Source: Streptomyces odontomachi (GTDB lineage: Bacteria; Actinomycetota; Actinomycetes; Streptomycetales; Streptomycetaceae). From it: 64,000 bases of DNA. A program made the translations under genes and the position numbers. The notes below the pieces were generated by a model that did not search any database, was not told the DNA's origin, and saw only the letters and a program-made list of their open reading frames with translations. The DNA is taken from positions 1-64,000 of the forward strand of contig NZ_JAMJWG010000027.1 in assembly GCF_024435355.1 (NCBI RefSeq). The letters run 5' to 3'. How positions within the stretch are numbered: position 1 is the first letter of the stretch; the number at the start of each line of letters is the position of its first letter. Below, in pieces: positions 41,863 to 50,505 of the stretch.

Positions 41863-42600
41863 ATGTCCGACATACCGCTGCTGCCCGCGGGCGTGGGCCT
41901 GTCCCGGCTCCGCGTCTACCCGTGGGAGACCGCCGACCGGCTGCACGGCGGCTCCCCGCACATGCACCTGACCTGCACCGAGTGCTACGCGGTGCTGGGC
42001 GGCCGGGGGGAGCTGCACACCCTGACCCCGGAGGGGCTGCGGCGGGTTCCACTGGCCGCCGGTGACGCCGTCTGGTTCACCCCCGGCACCATCCACCGCG
42101 CGGTCAACGTCGACGACCTCCAGGTGCAGGTCATCATGCAGAACGACGGCCTGCCCGAGGCCGGCGACGCCGTCCTGACCTTCCCTCCGGAACACCTGGC
42201 GGACCCGGAGACGTACGCCGCCGCGGTCTCCCTCGGCGACGGCCTGCCCGCCGAGCGCCAGGAACGCGCCCGGGCCCGCCGGGACCTGGCGATCAGCGGC
42301 TTCGAACGGCTCGTGGACGATGTGGAGAACGGCTCGGGCGAGGCGCTGCGGGACTTCTACCGGACCGCGGCCGCCCTGGTGTCCGGCCGGCTCGACACCT
42401 GGGAGGCGGCCTGGCGCGCCAAGGCCCTGGCAGCCGCCGAGGCGACCGGCGAGCAGATCGCCGCGCTGCGCCGGGGCGACGTCGACCACCTCGGCCGGGC
42501 CACCGTGGCCCGGATCCCCGCCCCCGAGCAGGACACCCTGGGCATGTGCGGCTTCCTGGCGGTGTATCCGCGGGACCGGGCCGGGAAGGCGGAGGGATAG
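41863..42600 (+). CDS. Cupin-domain protein
   Basis: A 245-residue protein with an N-terminal cupin barrel: SPHMHLTCTECYAVLGGRGEL gives the His-rich metal motif 1, and VPLAAGDAVWFTPGTIHRAVN gives motif 2. The remaining 130 residues are helical (AERQERARARRDLAISGFERL) with GMCGFLAVYP at the end. It could be a metal-dependent isomerase or dioxygenase, or a sugar-binding sensor; no substrate can be named. AAGGAGAAACC precedes the ATG, and the gene is 21 bases behind the efflux pump, so they share a transcript that ends at the hairpin at 42622. Confidence 0.82.
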   Translation: MSDIPLLPAGVGLSRLRVYPWETADRLHGGSPHMHLTCTECYAVLGGRGELHTLTPEGLRRVPLAAGDAVWFTPGTIHRAVNVDDLQVQVIMQNDGLPEAGDAVLTFPPEHLADPETYAAAVSLGDGLPAERQERARARRDLAISGFERLVDDVENGSGEALRDFYRTAAALVSGRLDTWEAAWRAKALAAAEATGEQIAALRRGDVDHLGRATVARIPAPEQDTLGMCGFLAVYPRDRAGKAEG

Positions 42601-42621
42601 GGAGAGTGGGATCGCGGGACA

Positions 42622-42643
42622 GCGGGAGGCGACGGCCTCCCGC
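42622..42643 (+). terminator. Terminator of the efflux pump-cupin operon
   Basis: A perfect 9-bp GC stem (GCGGGAGGC / GCCTCCCGC) with a 4-nt loop lies 22 bases past the cupin stop. No T tract follows. Confidence 0.7.
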
Positions 42644-42841
42644 CACCGTGCCGAGTTCGGGCGCCGAGTTCGGGAAGCCCCCTGCGTGCGGCGCTCTCCG
42701 ACCCGCCCGGCGGCACGAATCCGGTCGATCCGGGCCGGGGATCGACCGGATCACCTTTCAGGGCCGTCCGTCAGGCCCGTCGGGTCCGTCCGGTATCAGG
42801 ACCGATGCCTTCGGGACCGACGTCGCCTGTCCTGTCCTCGC

Positions 42842-43222
42842 CTAGACCGGCTTCGTCTGGACGGTGACCTTCGCCGACTCGTTGCCGGACGTGTCGACCG
42901 CCCAGACCGTGACGGTGAACGGAGCGGTGGCCGTGGCCGAGGTGACCCCTCCGCTGACGACCTGCCTCGGTGCATAGGGGTCGTCGGTGACGACGACGTA
43001 GGTCAGGTCGTCGGGAGCGTCGGTGTCGTCGGTGGACGCGTCCCAGTCGATGATGGTGACGAGGCGATCCGTGAAGTACGTCGAGGTGACGTTCGTGGGT
43101 GCCGAAGGCGGCTGGTTGTCGGTGCTCTGCGCCGACGCGGGGACCGCCACGGCCAGCGCGACCAGTGCCGCCGCCGGGACGGCCGCGGTCGCCCGCAGCC
43201 ACCGGAATGCCGAGTTGGACAT
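42842..43222 (-). CDS. Small secreted fibronectin type III-like protein
   Basis: A 126-residue exported protein. The signal peptide (WLRATAAVPAAALVALAVAVPASAQ) ends near residue 32. The mature part of about 95 residues is a single fibronectin-III-like or Ig-like beta sandwich: QPPSAPTNVTSTYFTDRLVTIIDWDASTDD at its start (split over two strands) and FTVTVWAVDTSGNESAKVTV at its end. Such a domain usually accompanies secreted glycosidases; here it stands alone, so it may be a binding or spacer protein. AAAGGACG precedes the ATG. Confidence 0.82.
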   Translation of the reverse strand: MSNSAFRWLRATAAVPAAALVALAVAVPASAQSTDNQPPSAPTNVTSTYFTDRLVTIIDWDASTDDTDAPDDLTYVVVTDDPYAPRQVVSGGVTSATATAPFTVTVWAVDTSGNESAKVTVQTKPV

Positions 43223-43618
43223 GCACGTCCTTTCGTCGCAGCGGGCCCCTGTGACCCGCCGGTTCGCTGTCCTTTACGGCGGCGGCGGTCGAATGGCTCA
43301 CCGCGACGTCCGGGGGCACCCGGTGATCTCCGGGAGGCGACCCGACCCCGGCGGGGCGGGGTTGCCGCACGCCGCCGAAAAAGCCTTTACCGCCTGCTCG
43401 CATCGCCCGGTACGGTCTCGGGCGTGGTCCCGCTGCCGGGGCCCGGGAACTCCGCGCGGCCACCCCGGCCGTTCCCACGCTGAGCGCCGTGCCGGACCAG
43501 CCGCCCTGGCACCCGGCCGCCGACCGCCGGCGCCGGGCGGCACCTGAGCGGCCCGGCAACGACCCGCCGTCGAGACGCCCCGGCACCTGAACCGCGGAAC
43601 GCGCCTAGGCTCCAGCCC
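43223..43618. other. 396-bp divergent intergenic region
   Basis: It lies between the FN3-like gene (minus) and the gamma-carbonic-anhydrase-like gene (plus). No supported gene, no strong palindrome; promoters for both genes are expected here. Confidence 0.4.
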
Positions 43619-44215
43619 ATGCTTCTCGAACACCGCGGAAACCGTCCCGTCGTCCCCGAGTCCGCCTACGTCGCCCCCACCGCCGTGCTCTGCGGCGCCG
43701 TGGTGCTGGGCGAGCGGACCCGGATCCTGCACGGCGCCGTGCTCACCGCGGAGGACGGTGAGGTGCGTACCGGCGCCGACGTGGTCGTGATGGAGAACGC
43801 GCTGGTCCGTGGGCGGGCGGACCATCCGGCGGTGCTCGGCGACGCGGTGCTGATCGGGCCGCACGCGCACATCAACGGCGCGGTCGTCGAGGACGAGGTC
43901 TTCGTGGCGACCGGAGCGTCGGTGTTCCCGGGCGCGGTGGCCGGTACCCGGTCCGAACTGCGCATCAACAGCGTGCTGCACGTCAATTCACGGCTCGCGC
44001 CCGACACCGTGCTGCCCATCGGCTGGATCGCGGTCGGCGACCCGGCCGAGCTGTTCTCGCCCGACCGGCACGACGAGCTGTGGGAGGTCCAGCGCGCGAT
44101 GGACTTCCCCGGCACCGTCTACGGCACCCCACGCGGCACGGGCATGCGCACGCTGATGGCCCGGCAGGCGGAGTTCTACGGTGCGCATCGGGACGACCGG
44201 CGGATCGACGAGTGA
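43619..44215 (+). CDS. Gamma-carbonic-anhydrase-like left-handed beta-helix protein
   Basis: A 198-residue protein with hexapeptide repeats of the left-handed beta-helix fold (VVLGERTRILHGAVLTAEDG, TGADVVVMENALVRG, LIGPHAHINGAVVEDEVFVATGA). HPAVLGD and GPHAHINGA place His residues where gamma-class enzymes hold zinc. The family includes carbonic anhydrases and acyltransferases such as PaaY/CaiE, so either activity is possible. It appears to be a single gene; the 220-bp space to the next gene contains its own operator-like sequence. Confidence 0.85.
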   Translation: MLLEHRGNRPVVPESAYVAPTAVLCGAVVLGERTRILHGAVLTAEDGEVRTGADVVVMENALVRGRADHPAVLGDAVLIGPHAHINGAVVEDEVFVATGASVFPGAVAGTRSELRINSVLHVNSRLAPDTVLPIGWIAVGDPAELFSPDRHDELWEVQRAMDFPGTVYGTPRGTGMRTLMARQAEFYGAHRDDRRIDE

Positions 44216-44354
44216 GGGATGAGCGCGGTTCGAGGGCGGACGGCCGAGCGGCCGACGATCCGACGACCGACGACGCCTCTGGTGATCGACGACGCAGGCC
44301 GGTGCCGAACCACCGGGTGTTGCCCGGCTGCTCACCGCCGACCTAGGGTTTGCG

Positions 44355-44366
44355 GAAAGCGGTTTC
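44355..44366. promoter_or_regulatory. Operator-like sequence upstream of the oxidoreductase gene
   Basis: GAAAGCGGTTTC, with GAAA/TTTC arms, about 70 bases before the oxidoreductase start, resembles the half-sites of LacI-family operators though the centre is not perfectly symmetric. Confidence 0.4.
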
Positions 44367-44438
44367 TATCCGTGGTCGGGCCAGCTCTGACCTCGGAGGA
44401 CGTCGCCGACCGCCCGACCGTCCGACCAGGAGCGCCCG

Positions 44439-45530
44439 TTGTCCGTCAAGCCCTTGCGTACCGCCATCGTCGGCACCGGGAACATCGCCGGCATCCATGC
44501 GTCGTCGTTGCAGCAGATCGCCCGGGAGACGGGCGGCGTGGAGCTGGTCGCCGCGGCCGACACCGACCCGGCGCGTGTCGCCGAATTCGCCGCCGCCCAC
44601 TCCCTCACCGGATACGAGAGCGTGCACGCGCTGCTCGCCGCCGAGCAGGTCGACCTGGTGCACGTCTGTACCCCGCCCGGCTCCCACACCCCCATCACGC
44701 TGGCCGTTCTCGAAGCGGGCGGGCATGTGGTGCTGGAGAAGCCGGCCACGTTGACGCTCGCCGAGTTCGACCGGCTGGTCGCTGCCGAGCAGGCCACCGG
44801 CCGCCATGTCGCCACCATCTCCCAGCACCGCTTCGGCTCGGGGATACGGCGGCTGCGCGGGCTCCTGGAGTCCGGCGCTGCGGGCCGTCCGCTGCTCGCC
44901 CTGTGCGACACCGTCTGGTACCGCGACCAGGCCTACTACGACGTGGTGTGGCGCGGTCGCTGGGACACCGAGGGCGGCGGGCCGACGATGGGGCACGGCA
45001 TCCACCAGATCGACACCATGCTCTGCGTGCTCGGCGCCTGGACCTCGGTCAGCGCGGTGGCCCGGCAGCAGGCCCGCGCCGTCGACACCGAAGACGTCTC
45101 CCTCGCGCACGTCACCTTCGAGAACGGTGCGGTGGCCTCGGTCGTCAACAGCGTCGTCTCGCCGCGTGAGGAGAGTTACCTCCGCTTCGACTTCGAGTTC
45201 GCCACCGTGGAGGTACGGCACCTGTACGGCTACGGCGACGACGACTGGACGGTGACCGCGGCGCCCGGGCACGAGGAACGGGTCATGGCGGCGTGGGACA
45301 GGGGGCCGACCCGGGTGCGCAGCGAGCACATCGCGCAGTTCCGGGAGATCGCCACCGCCCTCCATGAGGGTGTGGCGCCACCGGTCACCACGACCGACGC
45401 CCGCCGGACGCTGCAACTGGCCGCGGGCATCTACGCCTCCGCCTTCACCCGCCGTCCCGTCGAAGCAGCGGAGCTCGGCGCGGACTCCCCCCATTATGAG
45501 CTGATGCAGGGAAATGGGCCGGTCTGGTGA
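44439..45530 (+). CDS. Gfo/Idh/MocA-family oxidoreductase
   Basis: A 363-residue NAD(P)-dependent sugar or polyol dehydrogenase-type protein. The Rossmann domain starts with RTAIVGTGNIAGIHASSL; VDLVHVCTPPGSHTP and VVLEKPATLTLAE give the conserved EKP motif that places the catalytic lysine. The C-terminal domain contains GGGPTMGHGIHQIDTML, with the His residue typical of the family. TTG start is supported by AGGAG eight bases upstream. No neighbouring sugar genes define its substrate. The gene stands alone, followed by a 516-bp non-coding stretch. Confidence 0.9.
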   Translation: MSVKPLRTAIVGTGNIAGIHASSLQQIARETGGVELVAAADTDPARVAEFAAAHSLTGYESVHALLAAEQVDLVHVCTPPGSHTPITLAVLEAGGHVVLEKPATLTLAEFDRLVAAEQATGRHVATISQHRFGSGIRRLRGLLESGAAGRPLLALCDTVWYRDQAYYDVVWRGRWDTEGGGPTMGHGIHQIDTMLCVLGAWTSVSAVARQQARAVDTEDVSLAHVTFENGAVASVVNSVVSPREESYLRFDFEFATVEVRHLYGYGDDDWTVTAAPGHEERVMAAWDRGPTRVRSEHIAQFREIATALHEGVAPPVTTTDARRTLQLAAGIYASAFTRRPVEAAELGADSPHYELMQGNGPVW

Positions 45531-46046
45531 TGTGCGGTCGTGTGTGACACGTTCGCTGTGCACCGGTGGGAGATTTCCGGTCTGCTCGCGACAGTCCCGA
45601 TTTCGTCGCCCGCTTTCCCTCCCCGGACCCCGCGCCGGGCCCCATGTCGTTCACCTGACGGTGTGTCGGTTATGTGCGTTCCCACTGCTGACGGTGCGTC
45701 TGCCGGGCAGTCGCTCGGGTGCCTGCCATGGCCGTCCCGCCCCCGCTCCCGAGGCCGGATCGTGTCACCAGGGAGACACGATCGTGTCCCGAATCCGACA
45801 CCCGGCTCTGGTGCCCGGTAGAGCTTGGTGAAGCGTGGGAAGCCGCTGGTCATGAGCCGTTGTGGAGGCCGCTTAAGGGGGCGGTCGTAGGATGGGGAAG
45901 CGTGGCCCGGGTAACAGATACGGGCAATAGTCGTGAGGTTTTGAGCAGTCGTATTCCGTCTCTGGCTCAGACGGCACTAGCATCACGCCACCTGTGACGC
46001 CGTGCAGCGAATACGGCGTCAACTGCCGTAAGCGCTGCGGGGGAAC
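45531..46046. other. 516-bp region upstream of conservon 2
   Basis: No supported gene. The most structured part is a trio of GATCGTGTC/GACACGATC half-sites at 45758-45788. The conservon promoter should lie between these and the start at 46047. Confidence 0.45.
45758..45788. promoter_or_regulatory. Triple inverted half-site upstream of conservon 2
   Basis: GATCGTGTC (45758-45766), then its complement GACACGATC (45775-45783), which overlaps a third GATCGTGTC (45780-45788) to form the perfect 14-bp palindrome GACACGATCGTGTC at 45775-45788. A further GACAC follows shortly. This looks like a cooperative operator about 260 bases upstream of cvnA. Confidence 0.6.
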
Positions 46047-49000
46047 ATGTCTTCGCGTACACGCGAGTCGAAGCAGAAGCAGAGGCGAGACCGTGACCAG
46101 GTCTCCCGGCTCGGCTCGCTCCGGATGGTGCTCGTCTTCCTCACCGTCATACCCAGCATGGCGCTGCTCGGCCTGTGGGGCCTGAGCACCGCCCAGCTCG
46201 GTATCGACTGGCAGAGACTCGCCCATCAGGACGACCTCTATGACCGTAGCTCCACGCTGGCTCGCAACGTCACCGCGCAGCTCCAGGAGGAGCGCCGACT
46301 CACCGGCCAGATGCTGGCCGTGCCGGGTGCCTCACAGGACGCCGTGAAGACCCAGCGCAAGCACACCGACGTCGCGATCAAGGCGTTCCTGGGGACCACG
46401 GACGGCGACCTCTCCTCGCTGCCCCGCCAGGGGCTGCGCGACGCCGTCACGCAGGACCGCCATGACCTGGGGCGGCTCGACGGCATCCGTGCGGCCGTCG
46501 ACCAGCACACCATCACCGACGAGATCTCGGTGCAGTCGTACACCGGCCTGATCGAGAGCAACCTGGGCTTCTTCGAGGCCTTCGGCCACGCGGACAACGA
46601 GGACCTGGCCGACTCGTTCAAGCCGCTCACCGACCTGATGTGGGCGGACGAGATGCTCTCCCGCGAGGACGCGGTGCTGTCCTACAGCTGGGCGGCGGAC
46701 GAGTTCCGGGACCGGGACCGGACCGGCCTCAGCCAGTGGATCGGCGCCCAGCACTTCCTCATCGAGAGTGAGATCACCAACCGGGTGAGCCTCCCCGAGC
46801 GCGCCGAACTCCAGGACCTCGAGGGCAACAACGCCTGGGACACCAAGGAGATGGTGGAGAGCGCCCTGATCGGGCACCACCCGACGGACCCGGAGCTGCT
46901 GCCGTGGACCAGCAGCGAGTGGCGGCACGCGATGCAGACGCTCAAGCCGCGGTTCGACACGCTCATCCAGCACCGCTCCACGGTCGTCGAGGACGTCACC
47001 GACGAGTCGGTCGACGACCTCAAGGGCCGGATGCGGACCTACGCCGTGATCTGCCTCGGCACGGTCGTGGTCGTAATCGCCCTGAGCGTGGTGCTCACCA
47101 ACTCGCTGCGGCGCCGCATCCTCGGCCTGCGCGACGAGGCCGCCCGTCTGGAGACGGAGCTGCCGGGCGTCATGGCGCGGCTGCGGCGCGGCGAGGACGT
47201 GGACGTCGAAAAGGAGGTCCGCGAGGTCCGGCACGGCCAGGACGAGATGGGCAAGCTGGGCCAGGCGCTCAACCTCGCCCGGCGCACCGCCGTCGAGACC
47301 GCGGTGCGCGAGACCGAGCAGCACCGCGGCTTCCAGCGCATGCTGCAACGCATCGCCCGCCGCACCCAGTTGCTCATCGGACTCCAGCTGAAGAAGCTGG
47401 ACGAGATGGAGCGCGGCCAGGAGGACCCCGAGATCCTGGAGGGTCTGTTCGACCTGGACCACCTGACGTCCAGGCTGCGCCGCTACGAGGAGAACCTGGT
47501 CGTGCTCGGCGGCGGCCAGCCGCAGCGCCGCTGGCGCCGCCCGGTGCGCGTCATCGACGTGCTGCGCGCCGCCCTGGGCGAGGTGCAGGACTACCGGCGG
47601 ATCAGCATCGAGGTGGCCGAGGAGTCCTGGCTGGCCGGGCGTGCCATCGGCCCGCTGGTGCACATCCTCGCCGAACTGATGGAGAACGCCGCGGCGTTCT
47701 CCAAGCCGCCGAACCCGGTCGAGGCGCGCGCCACGCTGGTCGGCCGGGGCCTCGCCGTGGAGGTCGAGGACCGGGGCCTGGGCATGGACGCCGAGGACTA
47801 CGACGCCCTCAACGCGATGATGGCCGAACCCCCCGAGCTGGACGTGGTCTCCCGGGCCGAGGACGCCCGGCTCGGCCTGTACGTGGTGTCCCAACTGGCG
47901 TCCAGCCTCGGCCTGAAGGTGGAGTTCCGGGCGTCGGTGTACGGCGGTACCCGGGTGATCGTGATGGTGCCGGAGGAGCTCGTCGCCGAGCCGCCCGAGG
48001 GCGCCGACGACACGGAGAGCCGCGGCGTCCGGGCGACGACCCCGGTGACCGGGGCCGACGCGCTGTCCGGCGGCCCGGCCGGCGACCTGCCGGGCGAGGA
48101 CCTGGCCGGGACACCGGCGGCCGGGGCGCCCACGGGCGGCTGGCCGGCACCCGCGGGACACTCGGGAGTGCTCGCCGGATACCCGGGAATACCCGACCAC
48201 GGGGGAGCGAACGAGCAGGTGGTACCGGACGGGACGGGGAGCGGGTGGGCCCCGCACGACGGGTTCGGCGCGAGCGTGCCGCGGCCCAGGGACCCGTACA
48301 CCGAGCACGCACGCGCCGAGGCGGCCCAGCCCGAGCCGGCCGCCCCGGCCCACGGGACCCTGCCCGCGGATGCCGCACGGCACCCCGCGACGGAGTACCC
48401 GGCCCAGTCCGACCCGGCACGGTACCCGGCGGGCGCGGGGTACCCCGGTGCCGCGGCGCCGGCCGGGGCACAGAGCGGGGGCGACGCCGCGCTGCCGCCG
48501 CAGGGCGCGTCCGCACCCTCGATGCCCGGGCTGCCGGCCCGGGCACGTGGCCGCGCGCTGGACGCGGTGACCGCCAGCGGGTCGCGCGCAGGGCAGGTGA
48601 GCAGCACCGACGGGCCCCAGGGGAACGCGGGCGCGGGGCAGCACCGTGGGCCCCGTGACCACGGCACGGCAGACCAGGCCGCGCACAGCGGGCCGAAGCA
48701 CCGCCGGGTCGCGCCGGAGCCGTCCGAAGACGTTCGGACGGGTGTACCGCCCGGCCCTCCGGGTGGGTTGCCGCAGCGGGCGCGCGGTGTCGCCGCGGAC
48801 CCGGGCGACGAGGAGCAGACGGCGCCCGGTCTGACGCCGCTGCCCAAACGCGTCCGCCAGGCCAACCTCGCCCCCGGGCTCAAGGAGCCGCCGCGGCCCC
48901 GCAGGCACCGCGACGACGAGCCGCCGGATCCGCAGGACGACTCCCGGAGCGTCCGTTCCGGCGCCGCGATCGGCGCCTTCCAGCGGCAGTCCCGGCTCAA

Positions 49001-49097
49001 CCGCGGCCCTGCCCGCGCCGCCGACGACCAGGTCACACCCGATGTCACGGATGCCATGCCGGACACCCGTTCGAGCCACACGGAAGATGCCCCATGA
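46047..49097 (+). CDS. cvnA: Conservon sensor kinase-like protein CvnA (second conservon)
   Basis: A 1016-residue paralogue of the CvnA at 16975. TM1 lies at about 24-46 (MVLVFLTVIPSMALLGLWGL), an extracellular NIT-type helical sensor follows, TM2 at about 330-352 (YAVICLGTVVVVIALSVVLT), then HAMP, the dimer helix LFDLDHLTSRLRRYEENLVVLGG, and the ATPase domain with N box ELMENAAAFS (543) and RLGLYVVSQL. The final 340 residues are Pro/Gly/Ala-rich and presumably disordered. The N-terminus is short, unlike that of the first CvnA. Its stop overlaps the next ATG. It would sense an unknown extracellular signal and talk to CvnB. Confidence 0.92.
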   Translation: MSSRTRESKQKQRRDRDQVSRLGSLRMVLVFLTVIPSMALLGLWGLSTAQLGIDWQRLAHQDDLYDRSSTLARNVTAQLQEERRLTGQMLAVPGASQDAVKTQRKHTDVAIKAFLGTTDGDLSSLPRQGLRDAVTQDRHDLGRLDGIRAAVDQHTITDEISVQSYTGLIESNLGFFEAFGHADNEDLADSFKPLTDLMWADEMLSREDAVLSYSWAADEFRDRDRTGLSQWIGAQHFLIESEITNRVSLPERAELQDLEGNNAWDTKEMVESALIGHHPTDPELLPWTSSEWRHAMQTLKPRFDTLIQHRSTVVEDVTDESVDDLKGRMRTYAVICLGTVVVVIALSVVLTNSLRRRILGLRDEAARLETELPGVMARLRRGEDVDVEKEVREVRHGQDEMGKLGQALNLARRTAVETAVRETEQHRGFQRMLQRIARRTQLLIGLQLKKLDEMERGQEDPEILEGLFDLDHLTSRLRRYEENLVVLGGGQPQRRWRRPVRVIDVLRAALGEVQDYRRISIEVAEESWLAGRAIGPLVHILAELMENAAAFSKPPNPVEARATLVGRGLAVEVEDRGLGMDAEDYDALNAMMAEPPELDVVSRAEDARLGLYVVSQLASSLGLKVEFRASVYGGTRVIVMVPEELVAEPPEGADDTESRGVRATTPVTGADALSGGPAGDLPGEDLAGTPAAGAPTGGWPAPAGHSGVLAGYPGIPDHGGANEQVVPDGTGSGWAPHDGFGASVPRPRDPYTEHARAEAAQPEPAAPAHGTLPADAARHPATEYPAQSDPARYPAGAGYPGAAAPAGAQSGGDAALPPQGASAPSMPGLPARARGRALDAVTASGSRAGQVSSTDGPQGNAGAGQHRGPRDHGTADQAAHSGPKHRRVAPEPSEDVRTGVPPGPPGGLPQRARGVAADPGDEEQTAPGLTPLPKRVRQANLAPGLKEPPRPRRHRDDEPPDPQDDSRSVRSGAAIGAFQRQSRLNRGPARAADDQVTPDVTDAMPDTRSSHTEDAP

Positions 49098-49540
49098 CAC
49101 AGCGCACCACCGCCACCAACCCGGACCTGGACTGGCTGCTGGACGGCTTGGTCGCTCAAGTACCGGGCACCCGGGCCGCCATCGTGCTGTCCGACGACGG
49201 TCTGGTCGTGAGCCAGTCCGACACCATCGAACGCAACGACGCCGAACGACTCGCGGCCATCGCCACCGGCCAGCAGAGCCTGGCCCGTGGCGTCGACGAC
49301 CTGTTCGACGGCGGCGCGGTGCGGCAGGTCATCGTCGAACTCTCGAACCTGTGGCTGTTCATCACCTCGGCGGGCCGTGGCACCCACCTCGCCGTGGTGG
49401 CGTCGCAGGACGTGGACGCCGAGATCATGGCGGTCGCCATGCACACGCTGGTCCAGCAGGTCGGGAGGAAACTCGGAACCGAGCGCCGCGCGGAGACACT
49501 TGCGGGTGACATCCCGGCTGACAGGGGTGGACGTGTGTGA
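49094..49540 (+). CDS. cvnB: Roadblock/LC7 protein CvnB (second conservon)
   Basis: A 148-residue roadblock/LC7 protein of normal length. It starts NPDLDWLLDGLVAQVPGTRAA and continues with IVLSDDGLVVSQSDTIER and VVASQDVDAEIMAVAMHTL, all typical of CvnB. ATGA overlap with the upstream cvnA and GTGA overlap with the downstream DUF742 gene show translational coupling. It normally acts with the CvnD GTPase, which is absent here. Confidence 0.93.
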   Translation: MTQRTTATNPDLDWLLDGLVAQVPGTRAAIVLSDDGLVVSQSDTIERNDAERLAAIATGQQSLARGVDDLFDGGAVRQVIVELSNLWLFITSAGRGTHLAVVASQDVDAEIMAVAMHTLVQQVGRKLGTERRAETLAGDIPADRGGRV

Positions 49541-49923
49541 GTCACTGGACGGAGGGCCTTGAGCAGGACGACGACGACCCGCTGGTCCGACCGTTCACCA
49601 TCACCCGCGGCCGCACCGCGCCCCAGCGCAGCGACCTCGGGCTGATCACCGTTGTCATCACGATCATCCCCGAGGAGGAGGTCACCCCGCGGCCCGGCAT
49701 CGAGCCCGAGCACCGCAGGATCCTTCAGCAGTGCCGTGAGCCTGCCGTGGTGGCAGAGGTCTCCGCGGCCCTGAAACTTCCGGTGTCCGTGACGAAGATC
49801 CTGATCGGCGATCTGATCGAGGCCGGGTTCCTGATCTTCAGGGCACCGGCCCGGCCCGGTGCTGACGGAACGTTGGACCTGGACCTGCTCCAAGCCGTGC
49901 GGGAAGGCCTCGAACGGCTCTGA
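49537..49923 (+). CDS. cvnC: DUF742 protein CvnC (second conservon)
   Basis: A 128-residue DUF742 protein: LVRPFTITRGRT is the N-terminal signature, LLQQC-like ILQQCREPAVVAEVSAALKL and VTKILIGDLIEAGFLIF the winged-helix-like half. It starts at GTG within the cvnB stop. It is the last gene of the cluster: no CvnD GTPase follows, and the next gene (50097) is an unrelated oxidoreductase 173 bases away. Confidence 0.92.
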   Translation: MSHWTEGLEQDDDDPLVRPFTITRGRTAPQRSDLGLITVVITIIPEEEVTPRPGIEPEHRRILQQCREPAVVAEVSAALKLPVSVTKILIGDLIEAGFLIFRAPARPGADGTLDLDLLQAVREGLERL

Positions 49924-50096
49924 ACGGATCGGGTGCGACGCGGGGGCGGCACCCGGACGGGCGTGGCGGGGGCGGGACGTGGCGGTGTCGGTCGGGCAGG
50001 ATCGGTGACGGTTCGAACGGCGGCCGGCCCGGAGGCGATCAGCAGCGGTGACCGGGTAGGCGGACCGATGGACGACGACCCACGGGAGACACAGGC

Positions 50097-50498
50097 ATGT
50101 CGCGGTACGACGAGATCAAGTTCCGGGCGGTGACGACGCTCCAGCGGCGGGTCGCCAACCCGTTGCAGCGCCGGATGCCGCTCCAGACGCTCCTGGAGAC
50201 CACCGGCCGGGTGTCCGGGCAGCCACGGCGGACACCGGTCGGCGGCCGCATCGTCGACGGTGCGTTCTGGCTGGTCTCCGAGTACGGCGAGAAGTCGCAG
50301 TACGTCCGGAACATCCAGGCGAACCCCGGGGTCCGGGTCCGCGTCCGGGGCCGCTGGTACACCGGCACCGCCCACCTGGTGCGCGACGACGACCCGCGCG
50401 CCCGCCTGAAGCAGCTGCCGCGCATGAACAGCACGGTGGTACGGGCGGTGGGCACCCATCTGCTCACCGTGCGGGTGGACCTGGACGACACCCCCTGA
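50097..50498 (+). CDS. Deazaflavin (F420)-dependent nitroreductase-family protein
   Basis: A 133-residue split-barrel protein of the Ddn-like F420-dependent oxidoreductase family. Characteristic elements are LLETTGRVSGQPRRTPVGG, the strand FWLVSEYGEKSQYVRNIQANPGV (the NixANP motif of the family, here in two parts) and VRVRGRWYTGTAHLV. Such enzymes use coenzyme F420H2 to reduce quinones or nitro compounds. The length is typical for the short form. GGGAGACACAGGC precedes the ATG. It is convergent with the alpha-galactosidase gene, only seven bases from it, and separate from the conservon by 173 bases. Confidence 0.85.
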   Translation: MSRYDEIKFRAVTTLQRRVANPLQRRMPLQTLLETTGRVSGQPRRTPVGGRIVDGAFWLVSEYGEKSQYVRNIQANPGVRVRVRGRWYTGTAHLVRDDDPRARLKQLPRMNSTVVRAVGTHLLTVRVDLDDTP

Positions 50499-50505
50499 GG
50501 CCTGC

